In this document: positions 44,192 to 53,701 of the stretch, one piece after another
Position numbering within the stretch: the stretch's first letter is position 1
How the letters are laid out: each line of letters opens with the position of its first letter
Notes under the pieces: model-generated
Databases searched by the model: none
What the model saw: only the letters and a program-made list of their open reading frames with translations
What the model was told of the DNA's origin: nothing
Assembly: GCA_035542575.1 (NCBI GenBank)
Contig: DATKLE010000035.1
Location: forward strand, 3,794 to 67,793
Direction of reading: 5' to 3'
DNA from: JAIQET01 sp035542575
GTDB lineage: Bacteria > Acidobacteriota > Terriglobia > Terriglobales > Acidobacteriaceae
DNA: 64,000 nucleotides
Made by a program: the position numbers and the translations under genes

Positions 44192-44216
44192 GTACTCGTC
44201 CAGACGGCAGAAAAAG

Positions 44217-44350
44217 GGGCGTCATCCTGAGCCGCCGTCAAGGTGGCGAAGGATCTTGCGTGTACCATCACTCAGCTCGCCTTGAGCACTGTGCCGCTGC
44301 ACGCACGATCCCTCCCCCAGCTGAAAAACGCCGGGGTTCGGGATGACGCC
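44217..44350. repeat. REP/BIME-like element, A and B units inverted
   Basis: GGGGCGTCATCC (44217-44228) with GGCGAAGGATC, and inverted CGATCCCTC with GGATGACGCC (44341-44350). A further A half unit follows (44381-44415). These elements fill most of the 380-base gap between the kynureninase-like and GIDE genes; no gene is seen there. Confidence 0.8.
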
Positions 44351-44380
44351 GCGCGTTGGTTCATGCCAATCCTACAGATT

Positions 44381-44415
44381 GGCGTCATCCTGAGCGAGGC
44401 GAAGGATCCTGCGTG
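44381..44415. repeat. REP-like element, single A unit
   Basis: GGCGTCATCC, then GAGCGAGGCGAAGGATCC and TGCGTG, matching the A unit of the neighbouring element. Confidence 0.6.
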
Positions 44416-44571
44416 AAGAGGCAAACCCTATCCCGCGACGCGCCCTATCCGGGCGAGCCTGCGTTACCGAAGTAAGCCGAACCCGCACTTTTCCGCTGCA
44501 AACCGCCCTTCCTCTCGTCTACCCTCGCTGCGACGCCTCTTGTTTGCGTTTTGGCAGGGGTGTGGACCGAC

Positions 44572-45741
44572 ATGATCCTGTGCCTGGCAATCCTGCGATC
44601 GAGCAGCAGCGACTTGCCGATCTATTCCACGATCGGCGCCGCCGCCGGCGTGTATCTCTTCTACCGTGGTTTCCGCCTGTTGCAGCGCAAGCGCCTGATC
44701 ATGGACACGCCATCGTCGAAGATTCGTAGCGCGTCCATGGGCCTGGTCGAACTCAATGGCCTGGCGACCGGCCCTCACACCATGACGGCGCCCATCACCC
44801 AGGTGCCCTGCTACTACTCCCGCAGCATGGCATGGCAGTGGCAGCAGCGGGGCAAGAGCAGCGAGTGGGTGAAGGTGGCGGATGAGAGCCTGCACCTGCC
44901 GTTCTATCTGGATGACAACACCGGGCGCGTGCTGGTCGATCCGCAGGGCGCGGAGATGGAGATCCATCGCGACTTCCACCAGGAGTATGGCACCTCTCTT
45001 TTCTCCACCACTTCCGACGTGCCGCAGAATATTTTCAACTTCCTGGCGCGCCACGGCGTCTCCACCGACAAGAAGCTCAAGATCGAGGAGTACTGCATCA
45101 AGCCCAAGAACGCGCTGTTCATCCTAGGCACGCTGGCGGAGAACCCTGGCCTGGAGGTGAGCGCCACGCCAGTGCGCACGGAATCCAGCCATCAACTCAA
45201 ATTCAGTCTCAATGTGCCGAACTTCATGGCCGGCACACTGGCGAAGGGCCTAGAGTCCACACCTGGCATTACAGTCAACCGGACCGTCGTTGTCAGAAGT
45301 GTGAAGAACGGCGTGTCGCAGGAAGTCACCCGGTTCACGAACAACGCCAAGCCGGGAAGTACTGACGATCTCGCCGAGCAAGCCAAAATTGCCGAAGCCC
45401 TGACCAAAGCCGGAATCACCAGCCCCGCTGCCTGGGCGGCAGCAGGAATTACTGGTCCCATTCCGGCTGCTACTGTCTCGAGCCTCGGCACTGTCCCGGC
45501 GCAGATTTCGACGGGCGCCGGAGCAGCCGCCGCAGCCGCCCCGGCGCAAGAGGGCTTCGACCTGCACCCGTCAGTCGTCCTGATGAAGGGCACGCACAAT
45601 CCCGCGTTCTTTATCTCGTGGAAAAGCCAGAAAGAGGTCGTGCAATCGCTGGGCTGGAAGTCTTTCGCCATGATCTGGGGTGGGCCTGCGCTCACCCTGC
45701 TGTGTGTCTACATTCTGGCCGCGCACTTTGGCTGGATGTAA
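44572..45741 (+). CDS. GIDE-domain membrane protein
   Basis: The 389-residue protein is built like the MULAN/MAPL family without its RING: an N-terminal helix pair (about 1-40), a GIDE domain (about 45-250) with FYLDDNTGRVLVDPQGAEMEI and KIEEYCIKPKNALFILGT, an Ala-rich linker, and a C-terminal helix (FAMIWGGPALTLLCVYILAA). It should be membrane-bound with the GIDE domain outside or in the periplasm. It is coupled to a LemA gene (12 bases). The start ATG 44572 follows AGGGG. Function unknown. Confidence 0.75.
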   Translation: MILCLAILRSSSSDLPIYSTIGAAAGVYLFYRGFRLLQRKRLIMDTPSSKIRSASMGLVELNGLATGPHTMTAPITQVPCYYSRSMAWQWQQRGKSSEWVKVADESLHLPFYLDDNTGRVLVDPQGAEMEIHRDFHQEYGTSLFSTTSDVPQNIFNFLARHGVSTDKKLKIEEYCIKPKNALFILGTLAENPGLEVSATPVRTESSHQLKFSLNVPNFMAGTLAKGLESTPGITVNRTVVVRSVKNGVSQEVTRFTNNAKPGSTDDLAEQAKIAEALTKAGITSPAAWAAAGITGPIPAATVSSLGTVPAQISTGAGAAAAAAPAQEGFDLHPSVVLMKGTHNPAFFISWKSQKEVVQSLGWKSFAMIWGGPALTLLCVYILAAHFGWM

Positions 45742-45753
45742 CGGAGAACTTGC

Positions 45754-46323
45754 ATGAACACTGTTATCCTGCTGGCGTTCGGGTTCGCCATCGCCGGCGC
45801 GCTGTGGTACTTCGTCACCATCTACAACAGCATCATCGCGCTCAAGAATGACATCGACAAAGCCTGGGCCAACATTGACATCATGCTCAAGCAGCGGCAC
45901 GACGAACTTCCCAAGCTGCTGGACGTGTGCAAGGGCTACATGGATTATGAGCGGGACACGCTGCAGAAGGTCACGCAGGCACGCAGCCAGTATCAGCAGG
46001 CGGTGACGATCGACCAGAAGGCGCAGGCGGACCAGAGCATGACGTCGGCGCTGCGCGGTTTTTTCGCCGTGGCCGAGAACTATCCCGACCTCAAAGCCAA
46101 CAACAACTTCATGCAGCTGCAGAAGCGCATCACCGAACTGGAGAGCCAGATCGCCGACCGCCGCGAGTTCTACAACGACTCGGTCAACAGCTTCAACATC
46201 CGCATTCAGCAGATGCCGGACACGTTCGTCGCCAGCTTCATGAACGTGCAGCCACGGCCTATGTTCAAGGTGGAGGAGGCGGACAAGGCGGATGTGAAGA
46301 TGGCGTTTGGAGCAAAAGCCTAG
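45754..46323 (+). CDS. lemA: LemA-family membrane protein (second copy)
   Basis: The 189-residue protein has an N-terminal membrane helix and helical LemA repeats: NDIDKAWANIDIMLKQRHDELPKLLDVCKGY (in two parts, about 30-60) and FFAVAENYPDLKANNNFMQLQ (about 95-115). It matches the first LemA copy (11394) at these signatures and pairs with a GIDE gene instead of DUF2207. The stop is followed at once by a 7-base-period array. Confidence 0.88.
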   Translation: MNTVILLAFGFAIAGALWYFVTIYNSIIALKNDIDKAWANIDIMLKQRHDELPKLLDVCKGYMDYERDTLQKVTQARSQYQQAVTIDQKAQADQSMTSALRGFFAVAENYPDLKANNNFMQLQKRITELESQIADRREFYNDSVNSFNIRIQQMPDTFVASFMNVQPRPMFKVEEADKADVKMAFGAKA

Positions 46324-46409
46324 TGACCAGTTGCGGGTCGCGAGTTGCAGAGCAAGACCGAGCCCTGGGACCTTGACTCTACAACTTGAAACTCGCAAGT
46401 CCTGATGCA
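46324..46409 (+). repeat. 7-base-period array starting at a stop codon
   Basis: The TAG of lemA (46321-46323) opens heptads TAGTGAC, CAGTTGC, GGGTCGC, GAGTTGC. Inverted units (CTTGACT, CTACAAC, TTGAAAC, TCGCAAG) follow around 46373-46400, giving a palindromic array. Confidence 0.65.
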
Positions 46410-46477
46410 CCAAGCTTGTCACCGCAGGGCACGCCCGGGCCTCCCGAGCCATGCACTCCGTCCAGTAGAATGGCACC

Positions 46478-47248
46478 GTGAGCGACGCCGTCCGCATCGG
46501 AATCCTGGGCGACTTCAACGACGAATTCCGCTCTCATCACGCCACTAACGACGCGCTGAAACACGCCGCCGCCAAGGTCAAGCTCGCGGTCGAGTCGCAG
46601 TGGCTGCCGACGCCTTCGCTTGCAGAACCCCAGGCACAAAAACTGCTGGAGAGCTTCGACGGCCTGTGGGCCGCGCCGGGAAGTCCTTACCAGAGCATGG
46701 ACGGCATGTTGAAGGGAATTGAGTTCGCACGCCGTCGTGACTGGCCCTTTCTGGCCACCTGCGGCGGCTTCCAGTACGCGCTGATCGAGTGCGCAAGAAA
46801 CGTGTTGGGAATCAAGGACGCCGATACCGCCGAGAACGATTCTGGGTCGAAGAACATCGTCATCTACCCGGTGGAGTGTGCCGTGCCTCACCGCAAGAAA
46901 GGCGCCCCCAAGCTGTCAGGCCCGGTTCCCGATATCCGCCTCCGTCCGGGCTCCTACCTGCAGAGCTTTTACGGAAAAGACAGCGCCACCGAAGAATTTT
47001 TCTGCAATTTCGAGGTCAATCCCGACTACGAATGGGCAGCCATGGAAGCGGGCTTCCCGGTCGTGGCCCGCGGGGCACAAGGCGAAATCCGCGCCATCGA
47101 GTCCCCGACGCACCGTTTCTTCATTGCGACCCTCTTTCAGCCGCAGCTTTCCTCCAAGCCGGGCAAGCCGCATCCTCTGGTAGTCGCCTTTGTGCAGGCA
47201 GCCGCCGACTGGGGGAAGAAAAAGCTAGACGACAGCGTGCTGGAATAA
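46478..47248 (+). CDS. CTP-synthase glutaminase-like protein, stand-alone
   Basis: The 256-residue protein is a class I glutamine amidotransferase-fold domain like the C-terminal half of CTP synthase: RIGILGDFNDEF start, LWAAPGSPYQSMDGML oxyanion region and FLATCGGFQYALIE with C95 as nucleophile. The His-Pro-Glu motif near the C-terminus is replaced by FQPQLSSKPG, so it lacks the catalytic His and Glu and may be inactive or use another mechanism. There is no synthase domain. The start is GTG 46478. The gene is isolated. Confidence 0.75.
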   Translation: MSDAVRIGILGDFNDEFRSHHATNDALKHAAAKVKLAVESQWLPTPSLAEPQAQKLLESFDGLWAAPGSPYQSMDGMLKGIEFARRRDWPFLATCGGFQYALIECARNVLGIKDADTAENDSGSKNIVIYPVECAVPHRKKGAPKLSGPVPDIRLRPGSYLQSFYGKDSATEEFFCNFEVNPDYEWAAMEAGFPVVARGAQGEIRAIESPTHRFFIATLFQPQLSSKPGKPHPLVVAFVQAAADWGKKKLDDSVLE

Positions 47249-47267
47249 CTCCCGGCGAACGGGGACG

Positions 47268-49919
47268 CTACTTCTTCATTTCCGCCGTCCAGTTCAGCAC
47301 CACGGTGACGGGCTTGACGTTCTGATCGCCCACGACGTCCAGCAATAATCTTTTTCCGTCGGGCGAAACGTCGTAGGCGTCGGCGGCGGCTCGGAACAGC
47401 GGCTCCGGTTTGCCGGGCTGAATCTGATCAGAACCCGTGGCGATGGGCACGCCGCTGAGAAAGCCATCCGTGCTCACGTAGAAGATCTCCTTGCCATCAC
47501 GCCGCCAGATGGGGAACGCCCCGCCGCTGGTCGAGACCTGCCACTTGCCTTGTCCGCCGCGAAACGGAACCACATAGATCTCCACTCTTCCTGACTCGTT
47601 CGACTGGTATGCCACCCATTTCCCATCCGGCGAGAAGCGCGGAGAATTGCTGTAAAAAGCACCCGGCGGCACTACTGGGAACGGTTTCTGGTCTCCGGAG
47701 AGGGGAGCGGCCCAGATTTCTTGGCGGGTTCCCAGCGCTCCCTTCTCGTAGAGCAGGTACTTGCCATCTGGTGACCAGTCGCTCAGAGTGCGCAGGGTGT
47801 CACCCTCGGGGAAGACGAGCTCTTCGCCTCCCCCAGCCGCTGGACGGCGATTGATCGTTGTGCCATGCCGGGTAATGGTGTTATATGCGACCCATTTGCC
47901 ATCCGGCGACCAAACCGGGTTGTTGTTTCCCACCGGTCCAAAGGTCAGCCGGGTGCGAACGCCTCTGGCCACATCCATGACCCAGATATCGGTAACGGTC
48001 CCCTCGAGGGCCAAAGCAATCCGATCGCCGCCCGGCGACAAGCGCATGTTGCCTCCGCTTACTCCGGGAAACTTCTCCCCCACCGTTTCCATCTGCTTGC
48101 CGGAGCGGTCGAACCAGGCCAGCTGCGTCTGGGACTGCGCGCCCCCGGAATAGACCAGCATGCCGTTGGCAGAGACTGTGAAAATGCCACGCCAGGTCGA
48201 TCCGTCTTCTGTTACACCGCTAACCACCGGGTTCGGGTCCCCTTTCAGTTGGCCGCTTTCTGGCGAAAATCTTTGCCCCTCCAACACCCCATTCCGCAGG
48301 TACAGGAGGAAGCCGGACGCATATTGTCCGTCGCTGAACGTGTGCACCAGGAGCCGGTTCTCCTTGCCATCCAGCGACGCGTAATAAATCGCATCGTTTT
48401 CATCCTGCGGATTCTGGTGATTGATGGCGAGATAAAGAAAGTGTTTGCCGTCAGGCAGGAAAAACGGCCAGCGGTGAGAAGTGTGCTTTGCCTCATCCAT
48501 CCTGGTGACCTGCACCGGAGTCCCGCCAGCGGCCGGCACGCGATAAAGAGCGCTACGAAACTCCGGAGCGAACAGAATGGTCCCGTCGGGAGCCCAGCTT
48601 CCGCCTCGGCTGTTGGGAGCGTCACATATCGGAATGGCGCCCCCGCCCTGAATATCGGTGGTCTTCAGCTTGCCATCGGCAAAAAAACCCACCATGCGGC
48701 CGTCTGGAGACCAGAAGGGAAACATGGCATTCTCCGTGCCGGGAAGCGGATGCGCCTCGAGCGAGTCGAGGGGTCTCAAGTACAGGCGCGGCGCGCCGCT
48801 CTGCGATGCCGCCAGGAAAACCAGATTTCTCCCGTCCGGCGACAGCACCGGAGGCCCGGCGGCGTCTCCAAAGAAGATGAAAGCGGAGTCCTCCGGCGGC
48901 GGAATGAACGTGCGAATGGGGAACCGCGCTTGCTCCGGATGCCAAAAATACAGAATTGCGAAAGCCAGCGCCGCAACCCCGGCCACGGCCGCGCTGATCC
49001 AGGCGCTCCGGCTAGTCCCCTTTCCCCTCAGGGCGGGAACCGCTACTGACGCCGAGGACCCGGCTTCCAGAATCCAGTTCAGCTCGCTCGCCAGGTCGCT
49101 CGCGCTCTGCCAGCGCTCCTCCGGGTCCTTGGCCAAACATCTCCTGATGACTCGTTCCAGCGCGGGAGGACTCATCGGCTGCAACTGGGTGATCGGGGGA
49201 GGCTCGTTGGTCAGAATCGAAGCAATCAGGCTCGCTCGGCTCTTGCCCGCGAACGCCGGCTTGCCGGTGGCCATTTCGTATATCACTTCACCCAGGGCGA
49301 AGACATCGGTGCGCGCGTCCGCTTCTTTTCCCTCCAACTGTTCGGGCGCCATGTACTGAAACGTCCCGACAATCGTGCCCTCGCCCGTCAGCTTTGACTG
49401 TTCCATGGTCATTTCGGTCAAAGCGGCGGCCAGCGGGGCTTTCTCCGCCTGCTTTGCCAGGCCGAAATCCATCAGCTTGGCGCCGGCCTTGGTCAGCATG
49501 ACGTTCGCGGGTTTCAGGTCCCGATGAGTAATGCCCTGCTTGTGTGCCCTGGCCAGCGCGTCAGCGATCTGCGCTGCGTAACGGACGGTCTGCTCCGTCG
49601 GCAGCGGCCCCTTCATCAGCCGTTGCTCCAGCGTCTCGCCTTCCACCAGTTCCATGACCAGGAAGTCCATGCCATCCTGGTGGCCGATGTCGTGCAGGGT
49701 GCAGATGTTGGGATGAGAAAGTTTGGAAACCGCTCTGGCCTCGCGCTCCAGCCGCTGGCGCAGATTTGGATCCGAAGACAGGTTGGCGGGCAAGACCTTG
49801 ACGGCGACGGTACGGTCCAACCGGGTATCCCGGGCACGGTACACCTCCCCCATCCCACCCGCGCCCAGCGGGCCGAGAATCTCATAGGGTCCGAGCTTGG
49901 TGCCCTGAGACAGAGACAT
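47268..49919 (-). CDS. Membrane Ser/Thr protein kinase with PD40-type propeller
   Basis: The 883-residue protein has a kinase domain (about 10-290) with GAGGMGEVYRAR, catalytic K41, HRDLKPAN and DFG, then one membrane helix (about 315-335), and a sensor made of WD40-like/PD40 strands (repeated xFSPDGKWVAY). This is the common Acidobacteriota kinase plan; the propeller is extracytoplasmic and may sense a ligand. All catalytic motifs are intact. The ATG at 49919 is chosen over 49943. No cognate phosphatase is nearby. Confidence 0.9.
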   Translation of the reverse strand: MSLSQGTKLGPYEILGPLGAGGMGEVYRARDTRLDRTVAVKVLPANLSSDPNLRQRLEREARAVSKLSHPNICTLHDIGHQDGMDFLVMELVEGETLEQRLMKGPLPTEQTVRYAAQIADALARAHKQGITHRDLKPANVMLTKAGAKLMDFGLAKQAEKAPLAAALTEMTMEQSKLTGEGTIVGTFQYMAPEQLEGKEADARTDVFALGEVIYEMATGKPAFAGKSRASLIASILTNEPPPITQLQPMSPPALERVIRRCLAKDPEERWQSASDLASELNWILEAGSSASVAVPALRGKGTSRSAWISAAVAGVAALAFAILYFWHPEQARFPIRTFIPPPEDSAFIFFGDAAGPPVLSPDGRNLVFLAASQSGAPRLYLRPLDSLEAHPLPGTENAMFPFWSPDGRMVGFFADGKLKTTDIQGGGAIPICDAPNSRGGSWAPDGTILFAPEFRSALYRVPAAGGTPVQVTRMDEAKHTSHRWPFFLPDGKHFLYLAINHQNPQDENDAIYYASLDGKENRLLVHTFSDGQYASGFLLYLRNGVLEGQRFSPESGQLKGDPNPVVSGVTEDGSTWRGIFTVSANGMLVYSGGAQSQTQLAWFDRSGKQMETVGEKFPGVSGGNMRLSPGGDRIALALEGTVTDIWVMDVARGVRTRLTFGPVGNNNPVWSPDGKWVAYNTITRHGTTINRRPAAGGGEELVFPEGDTLRTLSDWSPDGKYLLYEKGALGTRQEIWAAPLSGDQKPFPVVPPGAFYSNSPRFSPDGKWVAYQSNESGRVEIYVVPFRGGQGKWQVSTSGGAFPIWRRDGKEIFYVSTDGFLSGVPIATGSDQIQPGKPEPLFRAAADAYDVSPDGKRLLLDVVGDQNVKPVTVVLNWTAEMKK

Positions 49920-50026
49920 GGCGGGAATTCTACTGCAGTTCACGGCATGTGCCTACTGCTCGACGGCGGAAAACGGAGCAGTTGCCGAGGGGCTATCGGC
50001 ATCGAGTCCCTGGTTTCACATTCGAC

Positions 50027-50815
50027 CTAGCGATTCCCAGGCTGGACGAGGGTCTGCACGGCTTGCGGCAGTACAAAGATTGAATCATCTACGTCATCAA
50101 AGCTCACCGAGGTAACGGTCTCAAACACCTCTAACTTGGCTTCCTTGTACAGAGTGCGCGTGGGCATGAGCCAGCCGCTGAAGTCCTTGTAGTCGGAGAA
50201 CACCATGATGGCAGTCCCCGTTCCGCCGCGCCATCGAGTGTCGAATCTGTATCCGACCAGCAATCCGCTCTCTTTGTCGTAGAACTGTTCGTTAAGCTTG
50301 CCCCAGTTGTTGGTACCGCGCAGGTGATAACAGGTGTGCCCCTGGAAGTCGGTTGCGTCTACTACTTCCATCGACTGGAAGTAATCCAGGACCCGCGCCG
50401 GATAGAACATGTCAGCATCCCGCTTCCACGAGCTGGCCTCGTCACCCTGATGCAGACTTGCGGTGCCATTGGCCGCTACTTCCCACCCGATCTTGCCATC
50501 AAACCCAGCCACCACCGCGCTTCCGTCCGGCAGTGTGATCTTCTCCAGACGCTTGCCTCCCTTGTAGTAGAGCACGTGGTCGAGGCTGACGTGTTTCTCC
50601 GGATACTCCTGTTTACCGTGCACGGTCATCGAGGTGTGCTTGTACATCGTCTCCCGGCCGCCCAAGGCCTTCGCGTAGCGATCCAGCACCTCCTTGGCAG
50701 TGGGCAAGGACTGCTGCGTTGTCTGACCGTGAAGTGTGAGGCCGGAGAACAATAAAGAAGCTGCTAATGCGTTGAAGGTGAAGCAGCGGAAAGCCCAGCT
50801 GGGACTGCGTTCCAT
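50027..50815 (-). CDS. LolA-like exported protein (second copy)
   Basis: The 262-residue protein has a signal peptide (AASLLFSGLTLHGQT) and then LolA/outer-membrane-lipoprotein-sorting-like strands: RYAKALGGRETMYKHTSMTV, DGSAVVAGFDGKIGWEV and GYRFDTRWRGGTG. The ATG at 50815 is chosen because it opens the signal peptide; the longer frame starting at 51292 overlaps the CPBP gene. It may be a lipoprotein carrier or an unrelated hydrophobic-ligand binder. It is 86 bases downstream of the CPBP protease gene. Confidence 0.65.
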   Translation of the reverse strand: MERSPSWAFRCFTFNALAASLLFSGLTLHGQTTQQSLPTAKEVLDRYAKALGGRETMYKHTSMTVHGKQEYPEKHVSLDHVLYYKGGKRLEKITLPDGSAVVAGFDGKIGWEVAANGTASLHQGDEASSWKRDADMFYPARVLDYFQSMEVVDATDFQGHTCYHLRGTNNWGKLNEQFYDKESGLLVGYRFDTRWRGGTGTAIMVFSDYKDFSGWLMPTRTLYKEAKLEVFETVTSVSFDDVDDSIFVLPQAVQTLVQPGNR

Positions 50816-50901
50816 ATGGAGTTCACCCCGGAAGGAGAATCGCAGACTGCTGGTGAGACGCAGTGGCGCCTGTTTCGTGAGCACACAAAGACGGTTCCCG
50901 A

Positions 50902-51891
50902 TTACCGGAACCACAGCGACCACACCACGTCCACAGCGGTATGAGTAATCGCCGAAGCCAGCAATTGCCGGTGTGCCCGCCAGGCCCGTCCATAGAAAAC
51001 TCCGGCAATCGCCGCCAGCAAGACATAGCGCCAGTTGAAGCTGGCGCCTTTGTTGAAGTGGCTCAGGCCAAAAAGCGCGGAGGCAGTCACGAGAGCAATC
51101 CATGGCTTGAGGCGTGTTTCCAGCAGATTCTGCAGGATTCCTCGAAAGAACATTTCTTCGGGAATCGCGACCAGCAGAAAAGTGACCAGCACACCGGCGA
51201 TGACTCCTCTGGCAGAGGGCACGTGGTGATGAAAGTGGATGAAGCCCAGCGCTGCCCCCAAGCCGAGGCCGAAGGGTAGGAAGAAGACCCATTCCCGCAG
51301 TCCGATGAGAACTGCAGACAGCGTTGGGAAAAGGGAATAGCCCATGCCTTGCAGCCGGCGGACCACGAGGTAGAGATATAGGGCCAGATCCGCAACGTAC
51401 AGCTTAGGCAGAGCGCCAAGTCCAGGGTACGGCCAGGCGCCCGCCAGCACGCGCAGCATGTAAACGGCGACCAACGCCGCCAAAACCAGGGCGTCCCGCC
51501 ATGAGAGTCTTGCAGGCAGAGCAGGCTCCAGCAACGCTGCCAGTGCCAGCGGAAGCACGAACACGGTGCCGGCAAACTGCCAGTGAAAGTTGCTGGTGGG
51601 AATGGCAAATACCACGTACGGGACCCCAAGCAGTGTGGGCACGAGAATACGTAGCCAGCGGGAGTGAATGGCTTCACGCAAGAGCTCTCCCGCCCCGAAA
51701 CCGAAGAACCACAGGGGCGCCAGCAAAAGGACAAAACAGGCAAACGCCGGAATCAGATTCTGTCCGAGACTCAACCCGAGTGGCGGGCGCGCGAGCCAAA
51801 CCCGGAACGCCAGCACGATGGCTGCGTACGATGCCAAGGCCCAGGTTATGCGGGAATTCTTCAAGTTACCCCCGGACGAGCCTGCCTTCAC
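50902..51891 (-). CDS. CPBP-family intramembrane metalloprotease
   Basis: The 329-residue protein has about eight membrane helices and the three CPBP motifs: PEEMFFRG (EExxxR), FGLSHFNKG and AITHTAVDVVW. CPBP (Rce1/type II CAAX-like) proteins cleave within the membrane. The substrate is unknown. It is the first gene of a small group with the LolA-like protein (50027). Confidence 0.85.
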   Translation of the reverse strand: MKAGSSGGNLKNSRITWALASYAAIVLAFRVWLARPPLGLSLGQNLIPAFACFVLLLAPLWFFGFGAGELLREAIHSRWLRILVPTLLGVPYVVFAIPTSNFHWQFAGTVFVLPLALAALLEPALPARLSWRDALVLAALVAVYMLRVLAGAWPYPGLGALPKLYVADLALYLYLVVRRLQGMGYSLFPTLSAVLIGLREWVFFLPFGLGLGAALGFIHFHHHVPSARGVIAGVLVTFLLVAIPEEMFFRGILQNLLETRLKPWIALVTASALFGLSHFNKGASFNWRYVLLAAIAGVFYGRAWRAHRQLLASAITHTAVDVVWSLWFR

Positions 51892-52000
51892 GACTGTCCC
51901 CGATGGGGTTATTTTAGATGTCCAGCTGCGCGTAACAACTGTTGATTGTGTTGCGTCCAGCGTTGGCGCAAAACATCGCAGGCTGTAAACTAGCCTCGCG

Positions 52001-53701
52001 ATGAGATCCCCCCTTCGCCCTGCGGTCCTGGCACTGCTCGTCTGCCTGTCGGCCTTGAGCTACGGCTCGGCTTACAATGCGCGGCCCAAGCTAGTGGTAG
52101 TCATCGTGGTTGACCAGTTCCGGGGTGACTACCTGGAACGTTACCGCGACCAGTTCGGCGAGGGCGGCTTCCGGCTCCTGCTCGATCATGGGGCCTATTT
52201 CACCGACTGCAACTACGACTACGCCAATACCCGCACCGCCCCGGGACACGCAACCCTGTTCACCGGCACCTATTCCAGCGGACATGGCATCCTGGCCAAC
52301 GAATGGTGGGATCCCGGAAAGAAGCGTCTGGTCACGTCGGTGGAGGATGACGCCACAAAACTGGTCGGCGTGCCGCGAAACGCCCCCGGCGCCTCCCCTC
52401 ATAACCTTCTTGCCGACACACTGGGGGATGAACTTAAGCTGGCGACGCACGGCCAGGCGCGCGTGTTCGGCGTCGCACTGAAAGACCGGGCTGCCATCCT
52501 GCCCGCCGGTTTCGCGGGCGACGGGGCTTACTGGATGGACCACAAGACCGGCAAGTGGGTGACCTCCACCTACTATCGCAGTCAGCTTCCCAAGTGGGCG
52601 CAGGACTTCAACGACAGCGGGCGCGCGGAGAAGTATCTGAACAAGGAGTGGAAAGACGCCAGCGGGAACACACTGCGCACCACTGCGCCGCGAACGTCCA
52701 AAGACGGCACGCCGGCTGGATTCTACGACCTGGTGGCCCCTACCCCCTTCGCCAATGATTACACCTTCGATTTTGCGCGCGAACTGGTCACCTACGAGCG
52801 GCTGGGGAACGGCCCGGCGACGGACCTTCTGGTCATCGGGTTGTCCGCGAACGATATTGTGGGCCACGAGGCCGGGCCCGGCTCGCCCCAGGTGGAGGCC
52901 ATGACGCTGGCCACCGATCGGCAACTGGCCGACTTCTTTGCTTTTCTGGGGCACCAGGTTGGACTGGCCAACGTATGGATTGCTTTGTCGGCCGACCACG
53001 GCATCGCGCCGCTGCCCTCTGTCGCGGCCGGGCTGCGGATTCCTGCGGCTGGCCTGTCCCCCGAAAAGATGCGCGGAGAATTGAACCGGCTGCTTTCGGC
53101 GAAACTCTCGCCCGGCCACCCCGCCGAATACGTGAAAGACTTCGATTACCCTCTGGCGTGGTTGGGCCAGGACGCTTTTGCCGCTATCAGGATGAAGGAA
53201 GCCGACGCGGAGCGTGCCGTCGGTGATGCCCTGAAGCAGATTGGGCTGCGCGGTTACTACACGCGCTATGATCTGTCGGAGGGAGAAGTTCCCAACAGCG
53301 AACAGGGGCACAAGTACGAGCACAGCTACTCACCGCTCGGCGGCTGGTACGTGATGGGCGTTCCCGCGCCATTCACGGTGGGAGTTACTACCGGCACCGA
53401 TCACGCCTCACCCTACACCTACGATACGCACGTGCCGCTGGCCTTCTACGGTCTTGCTTTTCAGCCCGGTACTTACCGCAAGCACGCGGAGCCGGTAGAT
53501 TTGGCCGTGACGCTGGCATCTCTGCTGGGCATCAACGCTCCCACGCATGCCATCGGAAGGGTTCTGACTGAAGCTCTCGCGCCGGCGCATCGAGTGGAAA
53601 ACTCATCCCGTCCACCCGACGTCAAAGCGCCCCAACGCTCCCCTTCTACCGACGAAGTCAAGCCGGTATCGCTGAGCGGGCTGCGCGGAGGCCCGCAATG
53701 A
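52001..53701 (+). CDS. PafA-type alkaline phosphatase
   Basis: The 566-residue protein has a signal peptide and a full alkaline-phosphatase-superfamily domain: metal D38 (VVIVVDQFRGDY), nucleophile T79 (NTRTAPGHATLFTG) and the KDR triplet (LKDRAAILPAG) that matches the K/R pair of Flavobacterial PafA. SADHGIAPLPS supplies further metal ligands. PafA enzymes are periplasmic, broad phosphomonoesterases. It overlaps pyrD by 4 bases and is probably co-transcribed, which is an odd pairing. Confidence 0.85.
   Translation: MRSPLRPAVLALLVCLSALSYGSAYNARPKLVVVIVVDQFRGDYLERYRDQFGEGGFRLLLDHGAYFTDCNYDYANTRTAPGHATLFTGTYSSGHGILANEWWDPGKKRLVTSVEDDATKLVGVPRNAPGASPHNLLADTLGDELKLATHGQARVFGVALKDRAAILPAGFAGDGAYWMDHKTGKWVTSTYYRSQLPKWAQDFNDSGRAEKYLNKEWKDASGNTLRTTAPRTSKDGTPAGFYDLVAPTPFANDYTFDFARELVTYERLGNGPATDLLVIGLSANDIVGHEAGPGSPQVEAMTLATDRQLADFFAFLGHQVGLANVWIALSADHGIAPLPSVAAGLRIPAAGLSPEKMRGELNRLLSAKLSPGHPAEYVKDFDYPLAWLGQDAFAAIRMKEADAERAVGDALKQIGLRGYYTRYDLSEGEVPNSEQGHKYEHSYSPLGGWYVMGVPAPFTVGVTTGTDHASPYTYDTHVPLAFYGLAFQPGTYRKHAEPVDLAVTLASLLGINAPTHAIGRVLTEALAPAHRVENSSRPPDVKAPQRSPSTDEVKPVSLSGLRGGPQ

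Noticed and set aside
44192..44571. Possible small RNA in the 380-base gap
   Set aside because: Almost all of the gap is accounted for by REP units; no promoter-terminator pair was seen.
52091..53323. 410-codon open frame on the minus strand
   Set aside because: It is antisense to the PafA-type phosphatase, whose active site is intact.
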